Source of the DNA: CAZEHJ01 sp964512485
GTDB taxonomy: Bacteria > Bacteroidota > Rhodothermia > Rhodothermales > UBA10348
DNA: 19,174 nt
Direction of reading: 5' to 3'
Assembly: GCA_964512485.1 (NCBI GenBank)
Contig: CAZEHJ010000068.1
Location: 1-19,174, forward strand
The position numbers and the translations under genes are program-made. The notes under the pieces were generated by a model that was given only the letters and a program-made list of their open reading frames with translations, made no database searches and was not told the DNA's origin. Shown here one piece after another: positions 8,604 through 15,346 of this stretch (position 1 is its first letter; each line of letters opens with the position of its first letter).

Positions 8604-10012
8604 TCGTTGAGGTAGGCCACAAGGTTGTCAACCGGTATCCGGGCCTGCTCCATGGAATCACGGTGACGCACCGTTACCGTCTTCTCCTCGACCGATTCTC
8701 CATCGATCGTAATGCAGAACGGCGTACCGACTTCATCCATTCTGCGGTATCGTCGACCGATTGCTCCCTTCTCATCGTAGGATGTCGCGAAGTGTTCTCT
8801 GAGTCCATCTTCAATTGAATGCGCGAGCTCGGGCATGCCATCCTTCTTGACCAGAGGGAACAGGGCAACGGTAATCGGAGCCAGTCTCGGATGGAATTTC
8901 ATCAGTGAGCGCGTGTCCCCACCGACTTCCTCTTCGCGATAGGCCTCGCACAGCAGCGTCAGGATCGTTCGGTCCAGACCGGCAGATGTCTCGACCACGT
9001 ACGGGATGTATTTCTCGTTCGCCTGCTGGTCGAAGTACTCCAACTTTTTACCTGAGTGTTCCTGGTGGGCCTTCAGGTCGAAGTCTGTACGGCTGTGGAT
9101 TCCCTCCACTTCCTGCCAACCGATCGGAAACTCGTACTGGATGTCGTACGCAGCGTCGGCATAGTGAGCCAGCTTTTCATGCTCATGCCAGCGCAGCTTC
9201 GATTCGCGAATCCCGTTGTCCACGTGCCACTGCATTCGCTCTTCGCGCCATGCTTCAAACGCTTCCATCTGCGAGCCTGGCTTGACGAAGTACTGCATCT
9301 CCATCTGTTCAAATTCGCGCATGCGAAAGATGAACTGACGCGCTACAATTTCATTTCTGAATGCCTTACCGATCTGGGCGATGCCAAATGGTACCTGATG
9401 GCGCCCCGTTTCGCGTACGTTGTGGAAGTTGACAAAAATTCCCTGGGCCGTTTCCGGGCGGAGGTAGATTTTGTTGTCACTATTCGACACCGGACCAATG
9501 TGCGTATCAAACATGAGGTTGAATTGGCGCACTTCTGTCCAGTCAAACATCCCCGAGTCTGGAGAGCGGATTTCTTCAGACATGATGACGTCGTAGAGCG
9601 CCTTCGCGGCGTCGTCGGCATTGAGTGCCGCAACGAGGTCAGCGTAGACCTTGTCCGCCTGATCGTCCTTTCCTTTGCGTCTCAACCGGTCGATGTGGCC
9701 TTCGATGAGTTGATCAGCACGATAGCGCATCTTCGACGTTTTGTCGTCGATGAGAGGATCATTGAATGCATCAACGTGGCCCGAGGCTTTCCAGGTTGTG
9801 GGGTGCATCATGATCGCCGCGTCCAGCCCCGACACGTTCTGGTGCTTCTGCACCATCGCTTTCCACCAGCGCTGCGTGACATTGCGTTTCAGTTCAACGC
9901 CTAGAGGTCCGTAATCATATGTGGCAGAAAGCCCACCATAGATTTCCGATGACTGGAAGATGAATCCGCGTCGCTTTGACAACGAGACAATTTTCTCAAA
10001 GAGATCTGACAT
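8576..10012 (-). CDS. glyQS: Glycine--tRNA ligase, alpha2 homodimer type
   Basis: This 478-residue class II aminoacyl-tRNA synthetase joins glycine to tRNA-Gly. Seen: the N-terminal signature KRRGFIFQSSEIYGG and YDYGPLGVELKRN, the motif 2 region FRNEIVARQFIFRMREFEQMEM, WQEVEGIHSRTDFDLKAHQ, and motif 3 ETSAGLDRTILTLL. A C-terminal anticodon-binding domain (LAPITVALFPLVKK to VAYLNDQIASW) follows. Length and architecture fit the single-chain bacterial/eukaryotic-like form, not the alpha2beta2 GlyQ/GlyS form. The start ATG is supported by the conserved N-terminus. It lies downstream of radC and rho on the same strand, 114 nt from radC. Its 3' end overlaps arsC by 28 nt, so the two transcripts must run through each other's coding ends. 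Confidence 0.97.
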   Translation of the reverse strand: MSDLFEKIVSLSKRRGFIFQSSEIYGGLSATYDYGPLGVELKRNVTQRWWKAMVQKHQNVSGLDAAIMMHPTTWKASGHVDAFNDPLIDDKTSKMRYRADQLIEGHIDRLRRKGKDDQADKVYADLVAALNADDAAKALYDVIMSEEIRSPDSGMFDWTEVRQFNLMFDTHIGPVSNSDNKIYLRPETAQGIFVNFHNVRETGRHQVPFGIAQIGKAFRNEIVARQFIFRMREFEQMEMQYFVKPGSQMEAFEAWREERMQWHVDNGIRESKLRWHEHEKLAHYADAAYDIQYEFPIGWQEVEGIHSRTDFDLKAHQEHSGKKLEYFDQQANEKYIPYVVETSAGLDRTILTLLCEAYREEEVGGDTRSLMKFHPRLAPITVALFPLVKKDGMPELAHSIEDGLREHFATSYDEKGAIGRRYRRMDEVGTPFCITIDGESVEEKTVTVRHRDSMEQARIPVDNLVAYLNDQIASWKAS

Positions 10013-10059
10013 GCCGAATGGGGCGGTGATGAATAATCATGAAGCACGGAATTTACGAT

Positions 10060-10122
10060 GCCAGCCGTCCTGACACCCCATGATGGATGGAAGTTCTCTA
10101 TGAATATCTCATTTCGGCTGGC
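10060..10122. repeat. 8-bp inverted repeat in the radC-glyQS intergenic gap
   Basis: gccagccg at 10060-10067 is matched exactly by cggctggc at 10115-10122, with 47 nt between them. The repeat fills most of the 114-nt gap (10013-10126) upstream of glyQS, and the right arm sits 4 nt from the radC stop. In the leftward transcript it could form a long-looped stem between radC and glyQS. No T-tract follows and no T-box features were seen, so it may be chance or a processing/leader element. Confidence 0.3.
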
Positions 10123-10126
10123 GACT

Positions 10127-10822
10127 TCAACTCATCGTATTGAGGGGGGTTATTGCTGTCATACCCCGCTCGGCAAGCGACGTGTACGTGTCTCCGGCAA
10201 TGATGACGTGATCCCGCACTGGAATTCCCACAACTCTTCCGGCTTCCACGAGCTGGCGCGTCACGAGCCTGTCCTCCTTGCTGGGCTCCGGATTTCCGGA
10301 TGGGTGGTTGTGGATACAGATGACGGCGGCGGCGTGTTCGAGAATGGCCCGCCTGAATATGAGTCGAGGCTCAACAATACTGGATGCCAACCCCCCTTCG
10401 CTGGCTGTGAAGTCAGCGATTCTGACGTGTGCCGTGTTGAGCAATATGACCTTGAAAACTTCTCGCTTGAGGTCTTTCAGAAACGGGCCGTATTCCCTGA
10501 ATACGTCTGCAGGGCTGCGAAAGGAGGCCGCCGCCTCTCGCGGGATCCGCGAGAGGCGGCGGCCCAATTCAAAGGTGGCTGCAAGACGCGCGGCTTTGGT
10601 GGGACCGATTCCCTCGTGACTCAGAAAGTCGCGGACTCCTCGCGAAGCCATCTCGCGTATCGAAGGATAGGAACGCAAAAACGATTCACCTACCTGCGTC
10701 GCGCTTCGATTCCTGGCGCCCGTTCCGATGATGAGGGCGAGAAGCTCCACGTCAGAGAGAATCTCCGTTCCGTGATTGAACAGTTTCTCGCGTGGAAATT
10801 GTTGAAGTGAGTTGGGGGACAT
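10127..10822 (-). CDS. radC: RadC family JAMM-domain protein
   Basis: The 231-residue protein has the RadC layout: an N-terminal part with EILSDVELLALIIGTGARN, a helix-hairpin-helix (GIGPTKAARL, 71-80), and a C-terminal JAMM metal-binding domain with HNHPSGNPEPSKED. His171, His173 and Asp184 are the metal ligands. Length is normal for the family. The molecular function is unsettled: the historic link to recombinational repair in Escherichia coli is doubtful, and the JAMM fold suggests a metal hydrolase. The segment between the helix-hairpin-helix and JAMM domains (residues 87-99, GRRLSRIPREAAA) is encoded by a perfect 18-bp inverted repeat. It follows rho on the same strand after 83 nt and precedes glyQS, so the three may share transcripts. 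Confidence 0.95.
   Translation of the reverse strand: MSPNSLQQFPREKLFNHGTEILSDVELLALIIGTGARNRSATQVGESFLRSYPSIREMASRGVRDFLSHEGIGPTKAARLAATFELGRRLSRIPREAAASFRSPADVFREYGPFLKDLKREVFKVILLNTAHVRIADFTASEGGLASSIVEPRLIFRRAILEHAAAVICIHNHPSGNPEPSKEDRLVTRQLVEAGRVVGIPVRDHVIIAGDTYTSLAERGMTAITPLNTMS
10526..10564. repeat. Perfect 18-bp inverted repeat with 3-nt loop inside radC
   Basis: ggccgccgcctctcgcgg at 10526-10543 is followed by gat and then by its exact reverse complement at 10547-10564. All 18 pairs match, and most are G-C. In RNA or single-stranded DNA this would be a very stable hairpin. It encodes residues 87-99 of RadC without breaking the frame, in the variable linker between two domains. No T-run follows on either strand, so it is not a standard intrinsic terminator. 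Confidence 0.9.
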
Positions 10823-10840
10823 TCGTGCAGGGTCGACCTT

Positions 10841-10882
10841 GGGAATCGATGGCTACAATCCAGACCCCGAGTATCGATTCCC
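10841..10882. repeat. 10-bp inverted repeat between rho and radC
   Basis: gggaatcgat at 10841-10850 is matched exactly by atcgattccc at 10873-10882, with 22 nt between. It lies in the 83-nt gap after the rho stop codon and before the radC start, read leftward. It could form a stem-loop at the 3' end of rho mRNA. There is no T-tract after it, so processing, mRNA protection or a protein-binding site is as likely as termination. Confidence 0.5.
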
Positions 10883-10905
10883 GTAACCTGTCGCCCAAAC
10901 ATGCC

Positions 10906-12021
10906 TCAGTCGCGACTGATCAAACCGTTGAGAAGGTCTTCGTTGGTTTGCGTCTGCTGCATATGGCGCTGCAGTGCGATCATGGCATCCACCGGCGAGC
11001 GACTGTTGAGCGCCCGGAACAGACGGTTGTGTTGATTGATCCATTCGTCTCCGATCAGTAACTCTTCATTTCGCGTTCCGCTCTTGCGAAGATTGATCGC
11101 GGGATAGATGCGTTTGTCGGCCAACTCCCGATCCAGAACGAGTTCTGAATTACCGGTGCCCTTGAATTCCTCAAAGATGACTTCGTCCATTCGACTTCCC
11201 GTATCGATGAGGGCTGTGGCGATGATCGTAAGGGATCCACCGTTTTCGATATTCCGTGCCGCTCCAAAAATCTTCCTTGGGATGTTCATGGCCCGTGCGT
11301 CGAGACCACCTGACATCGTCCGACCACTTCCTTGCTGATAGAGATTGTAATTGCGACCCAATCTGGTCAACGAGTCCAGGAGGATGACAACATCTTTGCC
11401 CATCTCCACGAGACGCTTGGCATATTGGAGCGACAACTGCGACACGCGAACATGATTGTCTTCATCTCGGTCATTGGACGATGCGAACAGCGTCGCCGAT
11501 GTCGTGCGCTTGAAGTCTGTGACCTCTTCCGGACGTTCATCTACAAGAAGTCCAACGAGAGCTACTTCAGGATGGTTGGCCGTGATCGCGGATGCGATTT
11601 CCTTGAGAATGATCGTCTTGCCGGTTCTCGGCGGTGCTGTGATGAGCGCCCTCTGTCCCTTTCCGATGGGTGCGGTCAGATCGATGATTCGCGTCGTCAG
11701 ATTTGTCGGAGAGGTGATGAGGTTGAATTTCTCATCCGGATAGATGGTGTGACCTGAATCAAAATCATCTGTTTTTACCCACTGATCCAATGTCAATCCC
11801 ATTATGGAATCAATATGGTGGACCTGCAAATCTCCTTTGCGTCCTCGACGCAGCGTGCCTTCCATCACCACTCCGTCCCGGAGTTTGTGACGCTTGATAA
11901 GAGCCGGTGAGACGAATGGGTCTTTTTTTCCTTTGGGAACGTCGTGACGAAATTCGCGAATGAAACCGAATTTTTTGTCCCCGATCAATTCAAGGATTCC
12001 GCTGAACGGTGTGTTGGGCAT
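10906..12021 (-). CDS. rho: Transcription termination factor Rho, short form without N-terminal helix-bundle domain
   Basis: The 371-residue hexameric RNA helicase starts almost directly in the RNA-binding cold-shock-like domain (residues 5-75: GILELIGDKKFGFIREF, DPFVSPALIKRHKLRDG). It continues with Walker A APPRTGKT (129-136), DERPEEVTDF, Walker B VVILLDSLTRL, the Q-loop region RTMSGGLDA, GGSLTIIATALIDTGS, and the R-loop region FKGTGNSELVLDRELADKRIYPAI. The E. coli protein has 419 residues with an extra N-terminal helical domain, and Bacteroidota versions are often much longer. Here an in-frame TAG at 12040-12042, seven codons before the ATG, excludes an upstream extension in this frame. 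Known role: binds C-rich nascent RNA and ends transcription. It is the first gene of the rho-radC-glyQS strand group. Confidence 0.97.
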   Translation of the reverse strand: MPNTPFSGILELIGDKKFGFIREFRHDVPKGKKDPFVSPALIKRHKLRDGVVMEGTLRRGRKGDLQVHHIDSIMGLTLDQWVKTDDFDSGHTIYPDEKFNLITSPTNLTTRIIDLTAPIGKGQRALITAPPRTGKTIILKEIASAITANHPEVALVGLLVDERPEEVTDFKRTTSATLFASSNDRDEDNHVRVSQLSLQYAKRLVEMGKDVVILLDSLTRLGRNYNLYQQGSGRTMSGGLDARAMNIPRKIFGAARNIENGGSLTIIATALIDTGSRMDEVIFEEFKGTGNSELVLDRELADKRIYPAINLRKSGTRNEELLIGDEWINQHNRLFRALNSRSPVDAMIALQRHMQQTQTNEDLLNGLISRD

Positions 12022-12291
12022 GGAGTTATAAATTAATTCCTATCCGTTGAATGGAACGCACAACTGACGCGTTTCATCTGGCCATGAAAGGGATAAGAGT
12101 ACCACGATCATTATCTTCATCGCCGCGAGTAATGGGGCGAAAGAAGAAAGTTCAATTGCGACGTATCTCGCTAGCCGAACGGCTTCCAGAGGTACGATAC
12201 ACCCTAATATAGCGGGAAATAGCCCCGCCAACAACGATACCAGCAGTTGGGACGACGAAATTCAGGTTCAGAATCAGGAAGAAATCTCCGA
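12022..12291. promoter_or_regulatory. Divergent intergenic region between rho and the hydrolase-MurF operon
   Basis: This 270-bp segment separates two genes that point away from it, so it should hold the rho promoter and leader on the minus strand and the operon promoter on the plus strand. I see no clear -10/-35 or TAnnTTTG box. A weak 5-bp stem (gcggg...cccgc) lies near 12212-12227. A 26-codon frame at 12132-12212 encodes a Lys/Arg-rich peptide but has no recognisable family. AGGAAG at 12277-12282 is a plausible ribosome site for the hydrolase ATG at 12292. Confidence 0.4.
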
Positions 12292-13077
12292 ATGGAGATT
12301 CGGGGGCAGTCAATCCAGGTCTGTGCCTATGAGGCAGGATCGAGCGACTCGCCGGACCTGTTGGTTCTTCATGGATGGGGCAGCTCGTCTGCTTTGATGG
12401 GTTCGTTGACGTCTCGTTTGTCGAATGACTTTCACGTCGTGGCCTTCGATTTTCCGGGAAGTGGTGCCTCTCCTGAGCCTCCTGTAGCTCTGAGCGTAGA
12501 GGATCAGGTCCAGATCGTCCTTCAGGTCGCAGCCTCATTCGCGATGACGTCTTTCGGAATCGTAGGGCATTCAAATGGTGGACGCGTCGCGCTCGAACTC
12601 TCCTCGAGATCCGAATCGGGCGTCGAGCCGACATTTCTGGCGTTGGTCTCACCATCGGGGATCCGCAGAAAACGAACGGCTTCATTCTATCTGAAATCCT
12701 GGACTGCCCGTGTGATGAAGGCGCCATTCATGATTTTGCCCTCGGCTCCGAGAGAATTCTGCCTTGACTGGCTGCGCCATTCTCTCGTGTGGAAACTTCT
12801 GGGATCATCCGACTATCAGGCGCTCGATGGCGTGATGAGGGAGACATTTGTTCTGACGGTGAATCATTATCTGGACGATGTGCTGCCCTCGGTCTCCTGC
12901 CCGGTGTTGTTGATCCGGGGAACGGACGACGACGCGATTACAGCAGAACAGATTCAAAAGATGGCCGGCCTTCTTCCCGATGCGGGTGTGTTTGAAATTG
13001 ATGGCGCAGGCCACTATGCGCACATCGACCAACCTGGTGTAGTCCTGAATGCTATCAGGGAGTTAGCCGCCGAATGA
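12292..13077 (+). CDS. Alpha/beta-fold hydrolase, first gene of the MurF-like operon
   Basis: The 261-residue protein has the fold's landmarks: the oxyanion-hole motif LHGWGSSS (26-33), FDFPGSG (52-58), the nucleophile elbow VGHSNGG with Ser94, an acid at about Asp213 in RGTDDDAI, and His241 in GAGHYAH. The catalytic triad therefore looks complete. No signal peptide is seen, so it is probably cytoplasmic or membrane-peripheral. An in-frame TTG at 12247 would add 15 residues. ATG 12292 is preferred because AGGAAG precedes it and the first beta strand begins there. The stop overlaps the start of the MurF-like gene by 4 nt (ATGA), so the two are almost certainly translated together. The substrate is unknown. 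From its partner, an ester, thioester or peptide-like bond in an envelope precursor is a reasonable guess, but only a guess. Confidence 0.9.
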   Translation: MEIRGQSIQVCAYEAGSSDSPDLLVLHGWGSSSALMGSLTSRLSNDFHVVAFDFPGSGASPEPPVALSVEDQVQIVLQVAASFAMTSFGIVGHSNGGRVALELSSRSESGVEPTFLALVSPSGIRRKRTASFYLKSWTARVMKAPFMILPSAPREFCLDWLRHSLVWKLLGSSDYQALDGVMRETFVLTVNHYLDDVLPSVSCPVLLIRGTDDDAITAEQIQKMAGLLPDAGVFEIDGAGHYAHIDQPGVVLNAIRELAAE

Positions 13078-14705
13078 GTGTTCTGGCAAATATCGCACTT
13101 GTTCTGGCTGTCGGATTCAGTCTCTGGAGAATTGGGCGCCGGTTGCGCTTTTCGCTCCACATGATCCAACTCCACGGCTACAAAACATCGCCATACTGGA
13201 AGTGGCTGGCGGAACGAGGCACGGACGTGATGCTTCGTGTCTCCCACAGCCTGGGGTTGTTGTTGCTGGCTCTGGTCCTGCTTCTGAAGCCAGCATCCGC
13301 GATCTGGATCGGAGGCTTGTATTTCTCCTGGGCCATCTCGTTCGCCTCTTCCAGAAGATATCGTAGAGATCGACCAAAGAAACCACTCGTCTGGACAGCG
13401 CGAATGAAGCGCCTGGCTGGCGGATCAGCAATCCTCACGTTGATTCCTCTGTTGTTGGGCACGTGGATGGCATTTTCGGCGACTGGATACGCGGAAGCGC
13501 TCTTCCTGCTCTCCGGACTCTGGACGGCCGATTTCCTGTCTCCCATTTTTGTGTACGGGGCGGCTCGGCTTCTGGCCGGAAATGAATCACGCATCCATGA
13601 AGGGTTCAAGTCCCAGGCCCGCGAACGCCTTTCTGCGCGTCCAGATCTGGATACCGTCGCCATCACCGGCTCGTACGGCAAGACATCCGTCAAATTTGCC
13701 GTCGCCGAAGTACTGAAACAGCGCTACCCGACGCTCGCGACCCCCGGCTCCTACAATACGCCCATGGGCATCAGCAAGGTTGTGAACACCGACCTCAGTG
13801 ATGATCACCGATTTCTGGTCCTTGAAATGGGTATGCGACATCCAGGCGACATCGCCGAGCTCGCAGAAATTGCTGCCCCCGACATCGCCGTCATTACTTC
13901 CATCGGAGGCGCCCATCTGGAATACATGGGCTCCATTGAGGCCATCGCGAAGGAAAAGCTGTCACTGCTGAACTTCCTGCCCGAAGATGGGCTAGCTGTC
14001 CTGAACGGAGACGACGAACGAATCATGGCCGGAGCGGCCGAAATGGACCTCGATCAATTCGTCGTCAGTGTGGCGAGGAACGATGTTGATCTCTGGGCGA
14101 CAGATATTTCCTACGGACCTGACGGCGCTCGTTTTGAAGCACACACTTCTGAGGGAGACTCTGCCTCCTTTTCAACCCGTCTACTCGGTAAACACAATAT
14201 TTCAAACATCCTGTTGGCGCTGGGAGTCGGGCTTCGCTCGGGCTTGAGCCTCCGGCAGATGAGGCAAGCGGTCGAGCGCCTGGATCCTGTTCCACATCGC
14301 CTGGCCATGAGAGCGGAAAGCGGACTCATTGTCCTCGACGATGCATTCAACTCCAATCCGGTAGGTGCGGAAAACGCCGTGGAGGTGCTTGGACAGTTCA
14401 CGACCGGCCGACGCGTGATTGTCACTCCTGGTATGATCGAACTGGGCGAAGAAGAGAAAAACCTGAATCGAGCATTTGGGCGCCAGATTGGAAGAGGAGC
14501 AGATGTGGCGTTGCTCGTCGGGCCCGAACGCACACGGCCGATTGCGGAAGGCCTCATCGAAGAGGGCTGGTCATCTGAAAACATCATTGCTTGCACGACA
14601 CTTTTCGAAGCGCAAGATTGGATCGCTGCCAACCTTGGTTCGGGAGATATCGTACTGTTCGAAAATGATTTGCCAGACCAATTCACTGAAAAGGGCTCCT
14701 CGTGA
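13074..14705 (+). CDS. Membrane-anchored MurF-like Mur ligase, N-terminal UDP-binding domain replaced by TM helices
   Basis: In this 543-residue protein, residues 1-170 hold about five membrane helices (near 3-20, 55-72, 76-92, 117-136 and 140-165). A Mur ligase core follows: ATP loop AITGSYGKTSVK (196-207), TPGSYNTPMGI (223-233), LEMGMRHPGDI (250-260), and ITSIGGAHLEYMGS with the Lys-rich AKEKLSLL (residues 292-299) where the carbamylated Lys region lies. LLGKHNISN, LDDAFNSNPVGAENA (421-435), TPGMIELGE and a C-terminal domain ending VLFENDLPDQF complete it. Normal MurF (about 450 residues) adds D-Ala-D-Ala to UDP-MurNAc-tripeptide and begins with a domain that holds the UDP sugar. No such domain is visible here. 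The catalytic residues seem intact. Inferred: an ATP-dependent amide-bond ligase acting at the membrane, perhaps on a lipid-linked or other acceptor. PgsB/CapB, which also put a membrane segment before a Mur core, are a useful comparison. It overlaps the genes on both sides by 4 nt. Confidence 0.88.
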   Translation: MSVLANIALVLAVGFSLWRIGRRLRFSLHMIQLHGYKTSPYWKWLAERGTDVMLRVSHSLGLLLLALVLLLKPASAIWIGGLYFSWAISFASSRRYRRDRPKKPLVWTARMKRLAGGSAILTLIPLLLGTWMAFSATGYAEALFLLSGLWTADFLSPIFVYGAARLLAGNESRIHEGFKSQARERLSARPDLDTVAITGSYGKTSVKFAVAEVLKQRYPTLATPGSYNTPMGISKVVNTDLSDDHRFLVLEMGMRHPGDIAELAEIAAPDIAVITSIGGAHLEYMGSIEAIAKEKLSLLNFLPEDGLAVLNGDDERIMAGAAEMDLDQFVVSVARNDVDLWATDISYGPDGARFEAHTSEGDSASFSTRLLGKHNISNILLALGVGLRSGLSLRQMRQAVERLDPVPHRLAMRAESGLIVLDDAFNSNPVGAENAVEVLGQFTTGRRVIVTPGMIELGEEEKNLNRAFGRQIGRGADVALLVGPERTRPIAEGLIEEGWSSENIIACTTLFEAQDWIAANLGSGDIVLFENDLPDQFTEKGSS

Positions 14706-15346
14706 GTGTATCACAACAACACAATCTGTTCGTCGATGAAGTCGTCGACGAGTCGGACCTGGCCTTCGAAAGGCGGCTGTGGTCTGCTGGAAAGACGACA
14801 GTCGCTGGCGTGGATGAAGCCGGCCGCGGTTGTCTGGCGGGGCCTGTCGTAGCAGCAGCAGTCGTGCTGCCGCGCGAATTCAGGATTGAGGGCGTCACCG
14901 ACAGCAAGACGCTCTCGGAAAAGGTGCGCGAAGAACTGGCCGCCGAGATCATGGAGTCGGCCGATGCGTGGTGCGTCGCGTCCTGTTCACCCGTCGAGAT
15001 CGATCAACTCAACATTCTCTGGGCCTCGATGGAGGCCATGCGCCGTGCCGTCACGGGACTGGACACTGATGTCGAGCACGTTCTGATCGATGGAAATACG
15101 ATGATTCCTCGTCTGGAGATCGAAGCTCAACCCCTCGTCAAGGGAGATTCGCTCAGCCACACGATTGCCGCTGCCTCTATTCTGGCAAAGACCCATCGCG
15201 ACGCACTGATGCATGAGCTTCACGCGCAGCACCCCGAGTATGGCTGGAAAACCAATGTGGGATATCCCACCGTGGCCCACTACACCGCTCTGCGAAAGCA
15301 TGGACCAACCGCGCATCACCGGAAATCATTCAAGTTGTTGAAATGA
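14702..15346 (+). CDS. rnhB: Ribonuclease HII
   Basis: The 214-residue enzyme cuts RNA in RNA-DNA hybrids and removes single ribonucleotides from DNA. The acidic active site is complete: Asp38 and Glu39 in AGVDEAGRGCLAGPV, Asp130 in VLIDGN, and Asp167 in AKTHRD. Also present are TDSKTLSEK, LVKGDSLSHTIAAASILAK and the typical C-terminal GYPTVAHYTALRKHGPTAHHRKSF. Translation starts at GTG 14702, which overlaps the stop of the MurF-like gene (GTGA). The first 30 residues before the conserved core are a little longer than usual. Its stop overlaps the glycosyltransferase start (ATGA). It is a housekeeping gene embedded in an otherwise envelope-like operon. Confidence 0.96.
   Translation: MSVSQQHNLFVDEVVDESDLAFERRLWSAGKTTVAGVDEAGRGCLAGPVVAAAVVLPREFRIEGVTDSKTLSEKVREELAAEIMESADAWCVASCSPVEIDQLNILWASMEAMRRAVTGLDTDVEHVLIDGNTMIPRLEIEAQPLVKGDSLSHTIAAASILAKTHRDALMHELHAQHPEYGWKTNVGYPTVAHYTALRKHGPTAHHRKSFKLLK

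Noticed and set aside
9056..9904. A 282-codon plus-strand open frame opposite glyQS
   Set aside because: It lies wholly inside a clearly conserved synthetase gene and its translation has no family features; it is the mirror of skewed codon use.
10013..10126. Possible T-box or other riboswitch upstream of glyQS
   Set aside because: The gap is only 114 nt, and no T-box sequence, specifier loop or terminator/antiterminator pair was seen; only an 8-bp inverted repeat remains.
10058..10810. A 250-codon plus-strand open frame opposite radC
   Set aside because: RadC on the minus strand has its full motif set. The antisense product has no recognisable domain, and its open length comes from the codon bias of radC.
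12132..12212. A 26-codon plus-strand frame with a Lys/Arg-rich peptide in the divergent region
   Set aside because: No clear ribosome site, no known family, and a frame this short is expected by chance; it would need conservation to be believed.
12247..12291. Longer hydrolase start at TTG 12247
   Set aside because: The extra 15 residues (Gly/Ser/Arg-rich) are outside the fold, and a ribosome site precedes the ATG at 12292.
12152..12727. A 191-codon minus-strand frame across the rho-hydrolase gap and hydrolase gene
   Set aside because: It runs antisense to the hydrolase catalytic region and reads as low-complexity Arg/Ser/Pro, typical of a shadow frame.
14111..14686. A 191-codon minus-strand frame inside the MurF-like gene
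   Set aside because: Ser/Arg/Pro-rich shadow of the conserved ligase C-terminal domain.
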